NCBI GenBank assembly: GCA_010909165.1
Contig: MU008164.1
Coordinates: forward strand, 1,612,001-1,676,000
Reading direction: 5' to 3'
DNA: 64,000 nt
From: Anthoceros angustus
Taxonomy: Eukaryota; Streptophyta; Anthocerotopsida; Anthocerotales; Anthocerotaceae
Shown piece after piece: positions 33,365-44,249 of this stretch (the stretch's first letter is position 1; every line of letters begins with the position of its first letter). The notes under the pieces are model-generated. The model was given only the letters and a program-made list of their open reading frames with translations, did not search any database and was not told where the DNA came from. The position numbers and the translations under genes are program-made.

Positions 33365-35118
33365 ATGGCAGCTGGGTTGTGTGTCGCGCCTCTGGGAACC
33401 AGCCATCTGCATGTAAGTGCGACCTTTGCGGCTTGTTCGGGACAAGAAGGATTTGTGGGTTTCGTTGGGTGCCACATTGCTATCTCGTAATCTGTGTCTG
33501 CTAACCTTCAGAACGTGCTTGTCCTCAGAACCACTGGACCGGGCAGCAGATCCGAGTTAGAAGATCATCCTCTAGCCATCCACGTCATGCTCGAACATCT
33601 GGCGTGGTACCATGCAAAGCAGCTTGGCAAGAGGTATGTTACGAATGTTGAACCTTTTTCCGCCCTGTTAGAAGCAAGGATAGGGGCAGCTGCAAAGCTT
33701 TTGACATCCTTGAGGTACCATCGTCTGATTGGCATGGAGCAAACTTATTGAACTGAAGTGGATCGTGAATTCTGTGGACTAGCTAGCTGGGGTTTTATTG
33801 TTCTCTGCTCTACCTTTCACGGTGGTGAAGGCCATTGCCAACAGCTCTGTGGGAGAACGTCTGCAAGACCGTATGAATGAGACCAAAGTAGCTGCCCAGC
33901 TGGATGCAGCAAGGAGTGAGGCTGCAGAAAGGCAAGCCTGAGAGGACAGGTGGGCAGCATAGCATTATACTCCTTTCCACCATTCAAGTATTGAGGTTTA
34001 TATTCAGCAAAATGCCTCTCCTCCTTTGCTCTTGTCGTTGTCGATGATCAGTCTCTTGAACTCCATTTGACACGTTCCCATGTTGCAGCCCTTGGTATGG
34101 TGTAAGGAGACCACGCTGGCTGGGACCCATTTCTTCGACTATCCCAAGCACTTGAAGGGCGAAGCTCCAGCTGACTACGGGTTTGATCTTCTGGGTCTAG
34201 GAGAGGATCCGAAGAAATTCGATGTGTATTTCAAGTAAGCATGCCACGTCCATGTGTAGATGGTTTGTGGCTTGGCACGCACTATTCGGCTGTTCCATCT
34301 TCTCATAGTGGCATCTGCTGCAGCCCCTCACACTTTGGGATCTGGTTTGTTCAGCTTTGAGGTGCTGCATGCACGATGGGCCATGTTAGCAGCTCTGGGT
34401 GTAGTGATACCTGAAATACTCGACCGTTTTTGTGGAGTGTCTTTTCAGAGCCTGTATGGTGGCGCGTTGGGTACTCTAAGCTTCAGGCAAGGCAGCACAA
34501 AGCTAGGCTGCATTCTAGGTGTTTAGCTCAGCAATATGACGTTTGTCCTGACCGATGGCCACACCTTATCACCTCCCTTTAGCCAAGCAACGCCAATTTG
34601 ATCTGTATCTGACCAGCTTGCGATGTCGTGTCGTTTCAGGAGATACTCTGGACTATCTTGGCATACCAGGCCTCCACATTGCCGGGGCCCAAGGCGTCCT
34701 TGTCATCGGCATCTGCCAGGTCCTCCTGATGGTACGTAAGAAGTAGGTTTGGTGTCATCTGTAGAGGAACTGGTCACATTAGAGAACACCATCTGATTGA
34801 CCTCCATTCCTCCAGGTTGGCCCTGAATATGCCAGATATTGCGGCATCGAGGCTCTGGAGCCTCTGGGAATATACCTCCCAGGTGACATCAACTACCCAG
34901 GCGGCTGGCTGTTCGATCCTCTGGGTCTGTCCAGGGACCCAGCCACATTCCAGGAGCTCAAAGTGAAGGAGATGAAGAATGGACGATTGGCCATGGTAGC
35001 ATGGCTGGGCTTCTACATACAAGCCCTGGTCACCAAAGAGGGCCCCGTGGAGAATCTTGTCAACTTCATTCAGGACCCGGAACACAACAACGTGCTAGCG
35101 TACACCAGCTGGTCCTAA
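33365..35118 (+). pseudogene. LHCB7: LHCB7 chlorophyll a/b-binding protein, full-span copy L3 with frame lesions
   Basis: Seven exons: 33365-33412, 33529-33633, 33783-33949, 34089-34234, 34355-34486, 34640-34731, 34816-35118. Landmarks follow LHCB7 as I recall it: WQE joined to [80 protein letters not shown] and [15 protein letters not shown]7 is a rare thylakoid antenna protein; the helices carry the chlorophyll-binding ExxHxR-type motifs. Phase arithmetic shows one base missing in exons 4, 5 and 6, and a TGA in exon 3. Intron 5 begins with GC instead of GT. Exon 7 (101 codons with stop) is intact. As written it cannot encode a full protein; decay or base errors are both possible. Confidence 0.85.
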
Positions 35119-35768
35119 CAGTTCTCTGATTCGGTGAATCCTACATCATGCAGCGAAACGAACAGCGTGTGGCTGTTCTCTTGGACTGCATCATCAATGT
35201 GTCATAACAGGCTCTTGTGCAACACATTTTATCCGGCCTGACGGTGGGTTTGGCTGCCTTGCACTGTGCTGCCTTACCATTACCAGATATCATGGGCCTC
35301 CTTTACAGTCAGCAGAACCAAGCAAGCCCGACCTGGCATATGCTGCATCACCGACACACCACCAAACGCTTGTAGGGTGCATTACAGTAGCAATGCATCA
35401 ACCACTGCTCATCACTCGTGTACGACTGGCTTTTGGCTCGGCCCGCACGCGGGGCGGCATAAGCCCGGTTTTCAACATGGATTCCGAGGACTGCACGAAG
35501 CTGTACGATATCCCTATAAAATATGTTTGACACAAGCTCGATTTTGGAGAGGTGGGAGCGTAGTGGCCCTGAGATGGGTCATCCATGTGGTAAAGCACAT
35601 CAATGGCTGCACCTGCTATGGGTATTCGTAAGGACCAGGACCCGATTGCCCATCAAAAAGCGCTGTGGGAAAGCCAAATGTCAGGGAGGGCAAATAGGAA
35701 AGAAAATTGCACTAGGTACTGCCAGGACTGGGCAGAATAGAAGCAGCAAGTTGGAACTTGAAGTTGAA
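35119..35768. repeat. LHCB7 3' flank, copy 1
   Basis: Probable 3' UTR and flank; repeated at 36653-37310 as part of a ~1.53 kb tandem duplication. Reverse and forward frames lack domains. Confidence 0.6.
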
Positions 35769-36652
35769 GTAAGCATGCCACGTCCATGTGTAGATGGTTT
35801 GTGGCTTGGCACGCACTATTCGGCTGTTCCATCTTCTCATAGTGGCATCTGCTGCAGCCCCTCACACTTTGGGATCTGGTTTGTTCAGCTTTGAGGTGCT
35901 GCATGCACGATGGGCCATGTTAGCAGCTCTGGGTGTAGTGATACCTGAAATACTCGACCGTTTTTGTGGAGTGTCTTTTCAGAGCCTGTATGGTGGCGCG
36001 TTGGGTACTCTAAGCTTCAGGCAAGGCAGCACAAAGCTAGGCTGCATTCTAGGTGTTTAGCTCAGCAATATGACGTTTGTCCTGACCGATGGCCACACCT
36101 TATCACCTCCCTTTAGCCAAGCAACGCCAATTTGATCTGTATCTGACCAGCTTGCGATGTCGTGTCGTTTCAGGAGATACTCTGGACTATCTTGGCATAC
36201 CAGGCCTCCACATTGCCGGGGCCCAAGGCGTCCTTGTCATCGGCATCTGCCAGGTCCTCCTGATGGTACGTAAGAAGTAGGTTTGGTGTCATCTGTAGAG
36301 GAACTGGTCACATTAGAGAACACCATCTGATTGACCTCCATTCCTCCAGGTTGGCCCTGAATATGCCAGATATTGCGGCATCGAGGCTCTGGAGCCTCTG
36401 GGAATATACCTCCCAGGTGACATCAACTACCCAGGCGGCTGGCTGTTCGATCCTCTGGGTCTGTCCAGGGACCCAGCCACATTCCAGGAGCTCAAAGTGA
36501 AGGAGATGAAGAATGGACGATTGGCCATGGTAGCATGGCTGGGCTTCTACATACAAGCCCTGGTCACCAAAGAGGGCCCCGTGGAGAATCTTGTCAACTT
36601 CATTCAGGACCCGGAACACAACAACGTGCTAGCGTACACCAGCTGGTCCTAA
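35769..36652 (+). pseudogene. LHCB7: LHCB7, 3' copy L4 (exons 5-7)
   Basis: Exons 35889-36020, 36174-36265 and 36350-36652. Begins in intron 4, fused to the flank after a 3-bp overlap (AAG). Exon 6 lacks the same G as L3; exon 7 is intact to the TAA. Exons 1-4 are absent. Confidence 0.85.
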
Positions 36653-37768
36653 CAGTTCTCTGATTCGGTGAATCCTACATCATGCAGCGAAACGAACAGC
36701 GTGTGGCTGTTCTCTTGGACTGCATCATCAATGTGTCATAACAGGCTCTTGTGCAACACATTTTATCCGGCCTGACGGTGGGTTTGGCTGCCTTGCACTG
36801 TGCTGCCTTACCATTACCAGATATCATGGGCCTCCTTTACAGTCAGCAGAACCAAGCAAGCCCGACCTGGCATATGCTGCATCACCGACACACCACCAAA
36901 CGCTTGTAGGGTGCATTACAGTAGCAATGCATCAACCACTGCTCATCACTCGTGTACGACTGGCTTTTGGCTCGGCCCGCACGCGGGGCGTATAGGCATA
37001 AGCCCCGGTTTTCAACATGGATTCCGAGGACTGCACGAAGCTGTACGATATCCCTATAAAATATGTTTGACACAAGCTCGATTTTGGAGAGGTGGGAGCG
37101 TAGTGGCCCCGAGATGGGTCATCCATGTGGTAAAGCACATCAATGGCTGCACCTGCTATGGGTATTCGTAAGGACCAGGACCCGATTGCCCATCAAAAAA
37201 GCGCTGTGCGGGAAAGCCAAATGTCAGGGAGGGCAAATAGGAAAGAAAATTGCACTAGGTACTGCCAGGACTGGGCAGAATAGAAGCAGCAAGTTGGAAC
37301 TTGAAGTTGAAGACTCCTTAAGCGGAAACTACTTTGAAGCTGAGATGGAAACTCCTTCAATGTGGGAACTTCACGGTGGCTATGTTTGATGGGTTAGGCC
37401 TTCATGGGTGCCCAGCAAACCTTCCTGCACATATGTACTACCATGTCATATGTAGCACAAAACATTAAACAATGCAAAACCATCTATAAGAGAGTAGGTG
37501 CTGTAAATTTGAGCCCCAAAGCTCGTCGGACTCTGCAACCAGGATTAAGCCGCCCACAACCCACAAAACAATCCAAAACAAGAAACGAGACTTCCAAAGC
37601 GGAAGCGATGGGGGCGGGGACAGGTCGTGCAATTTCCCGTGCAGAGCGTGAGAGGATGCGTAAACATGCAAGCAGTGAAATAGTGAAAGGGAGGCGGGGC
37701 TGACGTGGGCGGTGTCCCTCCAGGCCATGTGGAGCTGTCTGGAAACAGTTCCGGCTTCCTGCCGATCA
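36653..37768. other. LHCB7 3' flank copy 2 and intergenic DNA
   Basis: To about 37310 this repeats 35119-35768; the rest is unique with no recognised gene. Confidence 0.5.
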
Positions 37769-38118
37769 GGGTGAATTTGAGCGGCATGCAGTAAAGAGAA
37801 CGTGGGCGGGTCAAGCTAATACTGGGTTAATGCACATGGAAGGAAGTGCGACCTGATTCAGCGGCTAATCTGGGAGATGCGTGGCTCCTGGGCTGGCCTG
37901 GATCCCGCTCGCCCACCAAAATTACAGCGCCGCGCTGTTGCCCCTGCCGCCTACGTCCTCTCCTCTCCTCACAGGTCTTCAAAGGTGCTAACCCTAATGC
38001 CTGTAACATCCTCAATTATGCTCGCCTTTCGGTTACCAAACCCCGGTTTTCCCTGCTTTCCTCGCCTCCTCCGATGCTGCACCTCGCTCAATTCCTCCGA
38101 CCTTGAAATCCCCAAACC

Positions 38119-38142
38119 ACGTGCCGCCTGCCTGCGGCACGT
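38119..38142. repeat. Perfect inverted repeat (hairpin)
   Basis: Arms ACGTGCCGC and GCGGCACGT around CTGCCT. The left arm includes the CACGTG core (G-box) at its outer end. A second copy lies at 39729-39752. Confidence 0.7.
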
Positions 38143-38393
38143 TACCAAAGGAGTTGAAGGCCCGCCGCTCGCCTCACCTTCCATGTGTTGAAAATTCAAT
38201 GTAAATCAGCACTAAAGACAAGCCCCAGTATTTAATGGGCTCCCAATTCCCTCCTCCTCCGCCTACTCCTCACATGCACGTCCAAACGAACCCCTTTCTA
38301 CACTCTCTGTGCATTTCCATAAAACACAAAGTGTTAGTAGTAATAGTCATTTATACCCTAGAAGTATGGTACAATATTCTTAGTCCTTCTCGG

Positions 38394-38615
38394 AGGCACA
38401 TTATGTGAGATTCCAACCTCTTTGAGACAACTCTTGATCGGAGAGTCCTCTCTTAGGTTCTCGGGTAGAGGCACATTATGTGAGATTCCCAACGTATTTG
38501 AGACAACTCTTAATCTGACAGTCCTCCCTTAGGTCCTTTAATAGAGCCACATTATGTGAGATTCCCAACGTGTTCGAGACAACTCTCAATCTGACAGTCC
38601 TCTCTTAGGTGAGGT
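38394..38615. repeat. ~75-bp tandem repeat x3
   Basis: Units start at 38394, 38469 and 38545 with AGGCACATTATGTGAGATTC or close variants, each running to TCCTCTCTTAGGT. The copy in the second large unit (about 39975-40165) is shortened by small deletions. Confidence 0.85.
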
Positions 38616-39375
38616 GTGTCTCCTCGAAGATATGACCAACCTCCGACGCCCGGATGGACGAATGAGGATGCAGGTAGCAGATCGCACACAAGGACTCTAG
38701 GTGTATGCATGTCAGCAACTCTCCTCTCGTACCAAAGATAATATCCGTGTACGCTTCTTTCCTCTCCACAGCTCTCCTGGCATTATCACCCTACAATCGC
38801 TATCCCACGAGCCCTCCTCACCCACGAGACACCCCACGAGGAGTACGCAGCCACCATCTCCACTCTCCGGTGCATGCCCTGTAACCTTAGTCAGAAGTGA
38901 GGATGGTGGGTAGTGGTGGGTGGGGATATTCTCCTAGTACATAATGTATCTAGATCTACTATGTGATTTACATAGATAATCTATTAGTGTATTGGAGATG
39001 GATTAGATTTATAAGAGGCTTCATGATGTAGTTCTTGGTCATTCTTAGCGAAGTTATGAAGATATGTTTTCTATATATATGAATGAGATTCACAGTAACT
39101 TCAAAGTATTGCATGAAATTTTTAATTACTTTTGATCTTGTATACTCTGGAACAAATGACAGGGCTTGAATGAATAAGGTGAGGGTTGACACTTTGGATT
39201 GCTTAAATGCAGATGATTAGGTGGTAGATCGTAAGAAGGATGTGAGGTGTGGAAGTGATTGGAGGAGGTTTGAACGGTTAGCATGATCGTGGTGGAGTCA
39301 AGGACGATGGGAGTGTGTCTACTGCCTAGGGGAGTGATTAGCGGGTGGGGAAGGAGGGAGGTGAGTTGGAGTCAA

Positions 39376-40915
39376 GTTGAATTTGAGCGGCATGCAGTAA
39401 AGAGAACGTGGGCGGGTCAAGCTAATACTGGGTTAATGCACATGGAAGGAAGTGCGACCTGATTCAGCGGCTAATCTGGGAGATGCGTGGCTCCTGGGCT
39501 GGCCTGGATCCTGCCTCGCTCGCCCACCAAAATTACAGCGCCGCGCTGTTGCCCCTGCCGCCTACGTCCTCTCCTCTCCTCACAGGTCTTCAAAGGTGCT
39601 AACCCTAATGCCTGTAACATCCTCAATTATGCTCGCCTTTCGGTTACCAAACCCCGGTTTTCCTGCTTTCCTCGCCTCCTCCGATGCTGCACCTCGCTCA
39701 ATTCCTCCGACCTTGAAATCCCCAAACCACGTGCCGCCTGCCTGCGGCACGTTACCAAAGGAGTTGAAGGCCCGCCGCTCGCCTCACCTTCCATGTGTTG
39801 AAAATTCAATGTAAATCAGCACTAAAGACAAGCCCCAGTATTTAATGGGCTCCCAATTCCCTCCTCCTCCGCCTACTCCTCACATGCACGTCCAAACGAA
39901 CCCCTTTCTACACTCTCGCATTTCCATAAAACACAAAGTGTTAGTAGTAATAGTCACGACACCAGGCAAGTATAACCTCTTTGAGACAACTCTCAACTGG
40001 GTCCTCTCTTAGGTTCTGCAGAGGCACATTATGTGAGATTCCCAACGATTTGAGACAACTCTTAACTGGCGGGCCCTCCTTAGGTCCTTTAATAGAGCCA
40101 CATTATGTGAGATTCCCAACGTGTTCGAGACAACTCTCAACTGACACTCCTCTCTTAGGTGAGGTGTGTCTCCTCAAGATATGACCAACCTCCGACGCCG
40201 GATGGACGAATGAGGATGCAGGTAGCAGATCGCACACAAGGACTCTAGGTGTATGCATGTCAGCAACTCTCCTCTCGTACCAAAGATAATATCCGTGTAC
40301 GCTTCTTTCCTCTCCACAGCTCTCCTGGCATTATCACCCTACAATCGCTATCCCACGAGCCCTCCTCACCCACGAGACACCCCACGAGGAGTGCACCACC
40401 ATCTCCACTCTCCGGTGCATGCCTGTAACCTTAGTCAAGTGAGGATGGTGGGTGGTGGTGGGATATTCTCCTAGTACATAATGTATCTAGATCTACTATG
40501 TGATTTACATAGATAATCTATTAGTGTATTGGAGATGGATTAGATTTATAAGAGGCTTCATGATGTAGTTCTTGGTCATTCTTAGCGAAGTTATGAAGAT
40601 ATGTTTTCTATATATATGAATGAGATTCACAGTAACTTCAAAGTATTGCATGAAATTTTTAATTACTTTTGATCTTGTATACTCTGGAACAAATGACAGG
40701 GCTTGAATGAATAAGGTGAGGGTTGACACTTTGGATTGCTTAAATGCAGATGATTAGGTGGTAGATCGTAAGAAGGATGTGAGGTGTGTGGAAGTGATTG
40801 GAGGAGGTTTGAACGGTTAGCATGATCGTGGTGGAGTCAAAGGACGATGGGAGTGTGTCTACTGCCTAGGGGAGTGATTAGCGGGTGGGGGAAGGAGGGG
40901 AGGTGAGTTGGAGTC
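39376..40915. repeat. 1.6-kb tandem duplication, unit 2
   Basis: Second unit, shorter by small deletions scattered over the 75-bp array and elsewhere. No gene is seen. Confidence 0.85.
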
Positions 40916-42150
40916 AAGTTGAATAGGGTGGCAATAAAGTGCGAAGAATCGAGGTTTGCGGAGGAAGGGCCAAAACCGGACGGGGCCGGAGGCCAGGCCA
41001 GGGGCCCGGGACGAAGGAAAGCAGCAATTTATTTTTGGGTGGGAAAGAACGTGTGGATCATTCAGCCAGGGCGCCCGGCCCGGCCCGCCCATCCCGCCTC
41101 CTGCTCCTTGCGCTGCCTTTGGCTGCCCCTCGGTCCGCCACTCTGTTGCTGCCTCTCCTCCAGATCTGCCTTTGGCTTGCCTTTGCTTTGCCTGCGCTCG
41201 GCACCTCTGCTCTTGTCTTTTCTGCTGGACTGGACTGGAGTCGGAGCGGATCGGATCGCCTTGCTTCCTTCCTGCCTTGCTTCCCGCTGGCTGCTTCTGG
41301 TTCTGGTGCTGAGCTGCTGGTGGGCGAGCTCCGGGAGCTGCTGGGTCGGGCCGGGGCGTGTCTCGGAGGTGGTTGCTGGCTTTGCTCGGTTGTGGGTGTG
41401 GTGTCGTTTTGGAGGATTGCTGGTGGGCGCTTGGATGTTTGCCTGCATGGTCCAGCATTACACGGCGTTGTCTGCGCCGAGAGCAGGAGAGTGGCATTGT
41501 CGCTGAGGGTGCTGGATCGAGTAGGGGAGGGCTTTGTTGGGTTCCTCGGCGAGAGAGCGCGCCGAGTTGGGTGTTGTTGCTTGTTCCCGCTTCTTGCATG
41601 TTGGTGGGCTGTGCGTGAGTGCATGCTGCGGTGATCTTGTGGGTGTCTGTTGAGCAGATCGCTGCTTGTAGCAGTGGTTTTGTGGGCGGTAGCGTGTTCT
41701 GAGCTGGGCCGGCAATGCTGATTTTTGTTCTGTCTTGCAGCGATGGTGATCGCAAGTGCTGAGGCCGGAGGTGCGAGGACGATGGTGGGCGGCGGCTCTG
41801 CTGGAACACGCGCGGTGAGCGCCCCCAGGCGGGGGGAGAATTCAGGGGGCCTTTAGTCCTTGCCAGCCGGGCTCCATCCAAGCGTTCGATGGTGTGGAGC
41901 TATGCTGCTGGAGGAGCTGCCTTCGCCGTCGCAGTGAAGGAATTGGGGGCAGGGGATGCGGAGACGGCTCCAAGCTTTTGCTTTGTAAGGCGGTGGGTGC
42001 TGCCGACTTGGATGGGTTGCCACGGGGGAAGCATCAGCAGCAGCGGAATCAGGGGAGGCTGTGACGCAAGCTGAGCTCAGTATTCTCTGCTCGTGCATTT
42101 CTTGCCCGGGACGTTATCGGATCACGCTCCAGCTCAAGGATACAGGAATC
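40916..42150 (+). promoter_or_regulatory. TMK-like gene 5' region
   Basis: GC-rich, pyrimidine-rich DNA leading to the ATG at 42151; apparent ORFs on both strands have no domain and reflect composition. TTCTGTCTTGCAG near 41735-41748 would suit a 5'-UTR intron acceptor. The part from about 41385 is repeated at 43484-44249. Confidence 0.45.
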
Positions 42151-43483
42151 ATGGGTGGCAGGAATGGCAATGCCGGCGTCTGGAGTTGGCTCGGCTCCCT
42201 GCTCTTCGGGGCCTTGCTGCTCAGCGTCTGCGATGGGCTCACCAATAACATGCCGGAGCTTTCGGATTTCTTCTCTGGCCTCAGCCCGCAGGCCAAGGTG
42301 GGCTGGCCGCAGTCAGATCCCTGCGGGAGCTCGTGGGGCGTGGTGTCCTGCACCGGAGCCGACGTGACGGCCATCTACATCAAGAACCTGGGCCTCACGG
42401 GGACGCTCCGACCTAGCCTCACGCAGCTCCCCAAGCTCACCAGGCTGGATGCGCAGGGGAACTCCCTGGGAGGTCCCCTGCCCACCTTCAATGGGACCTC
42501 GGCGCCGCTCATCACCACGCTCTTCCTTGGTGGCAACCAGTTCTCGTCCATCCCAGCCGACTTCTTCAAGGGGCTCACCGGTCTGCAGATTTTCGCTCTG
42601 GACAAGAATCCGACGCTGGCTGCCTGGCCCGCCCCGGATCTGTCCAACAACCCCTTGCTGATCAACTTCACCATCAGCAGCTGCGGGTGACGGGCCCCAT
42701 TCCCGACAGCTTCGGCTCTCTCACGGCTCTCTTCACTCTCTCGATGTCGTACAACTCCCTCACGGGGCCTCTCCCGAGCCTGGTCTCGGCGCAGACTCTC
42801 AGCGTGCTGCAGCTCAACAATCAGGCGCCTCCTGGCTTGTCCGGGAATCTGAGCATTCTCAGGGATCTGCAGGGACTGACTGTTGCGTGGCTGCATGGGA
42901 ACAGCTTCTCCGGGCCTCTGCCTGACAACCTGCCTTCTGGGCTGCGGGATCTCAAGCTCAACAACAATCAGTTGGTGGGTCCTCTTCCTGCTTCCATGTC
43001 TTCCCTCACTGCCCTCCAGACTCTCTACATCCAGAACAACTACTTCAGCGGGCCTCTCCCTTCCTTCCCCAACAAGAACCTGGATCTGACCAAGGACGAT
43101 GCTGATTTCTGCGGGGCAACCTGCAACCCTCAAGTGAATGCTCTGCTGGTCTTCCTGGCAGGTTTAGGGTACCCCCAGAGTCTGGCGATGGTATGGCTGG
43201 GTCCTAACCCATGTGCTCCTTGGAAGGGGATCGTGTGTGATACCACCACAAACCCCTCCATCACAAGCATCAATCTCCCTCTGCAGCAGCTCACAGGAAG
43301 CATCTCTCCGGCCCTCGCCAATCTCACCGGTCTCCAACAGATAGTGTTGTACAACAATTCCCTCACTGGCACCATTCCTGATCTGTCCGGTCTGCCCCAG
43401 CTGGTGAAGCTGGACGTGAGGTACAACAATCTGAGTCCACCCGTTCCTTCATTCCCTGCCAGCGTCACTGTCCTGACAGTTGG
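42151..43483 (+). pseudogene. TMK-like LRR receptor kinase, ectodomain copy T1
   Basis: Starts MGGRNGNAGV with a hydrophobic signal peptide (LGSLLFGALLLSV), then an LRR N-cap (WGVVSC), a first LRR block, a non-LRR island ([13 protein letters not shown] to [14 protein letters not shown]) and a second short LRR block. This two-block layout is typical of TMK receptor kinases, plasma-membrane partners in auxin signalling in Arabidopsis. One G is missing at about 42686 relative to T2, so the frame stops at 42690 and resumes in another frame. At 43481 the gene is cut (TGG overlap) and returns to 5' leader sequence; transmembrane and kinase parts are absent. Confidence 0.85.
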
Positions 43484-44249
43484 TTGCTGGCTTTGCTCGG
43501 TTGTGGGTGTGGTGTCGTTTTGGAGGATTGCTGGTGGGCGCTTGGATGTTTGCCTGCATGGTCCAGCATTACACGGCGTTGTCTGCGCCGAGAGCAGGAG
43601 AGTGGCATTGTCGCTGAGGGTGCTGGATCGAGTAGGGAGGGCTTTGTTGGGTTCCTCGGCGAGAGAGCGCCGAGTTGGGTGTTGTTGCTTGTTCCCGCTT
43701 CTTGCATGTTGGTGGGCTGTGCGTGAGTGCATGCTGCGGTGATCTTGTGGGTGTCTGTTGAGCAGATCGCCGCTTGTAGCAGTGGTTTTGTGGGCGGTAG
43801 CGTGTTCTGAGCTGGGCCGGCAATGCTGATTTTTGTTCTGTCTTGCAGCGATGGTGATCGCAAGTGCTGAGGCCGGAGGTGCGAGGACGATGGTGGGCGG
43901 CGGCTCTGCTGGAACACGCGGTGAGCGCCCCCAGGCGGGGAGAATTCAGGGGCCTTTAGTCCTTGCCAGCCGGGCTCCATCCAAGCGTTCGATGGTGTGG
44001 AGCTATGCTGCTGGAGGAGCTGCCTTCGCCGTCGCAGTGAAGGAATTGGGGGCAGGGATGCGGAGACGGCTCCAAGCTTTTGCTTTGTAAGGCGGTGGGT
44101 GCTGCCGACTTGGATGGGTTGCCACGGGGAAGCATCAGCAGCAGCGGAATCAGGGGAGGCTGTGACGCAAGCTGAGCTCAGTATTCTCTGCTCGCATTTC
44201 TTGCCCGGGACGTTATCGGATCACGCTCCAGCTCAAGGATACAGGAATC
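43484..44249. repeat. TMK leader, second copy
   Basis: Repeats about 41385-42150 with small indels. Confidence 0.8.

Larger units (their letters stand above)
37769..39375. repeat. 1.6-kb tandem duplication, unit 1
   Basis: Begins GTGAATTTGAGCGGCATGCA and is followed head to tail by 39376-40915. The join overlaps by TGAAT. Open frames around 37846-38199 have no domain. Contains a hairpin repeat and a 75-bp tandem array, listed separately. Confidence 0.85.

Noticed and set aside
40859-41881. 340-codon reverse ORF and overlapping forward ORFs before the TMK gene
   Set aside because: GC-rich leader DNA opens many frames at once; there are no domains and the frame changes between the two leader copies.
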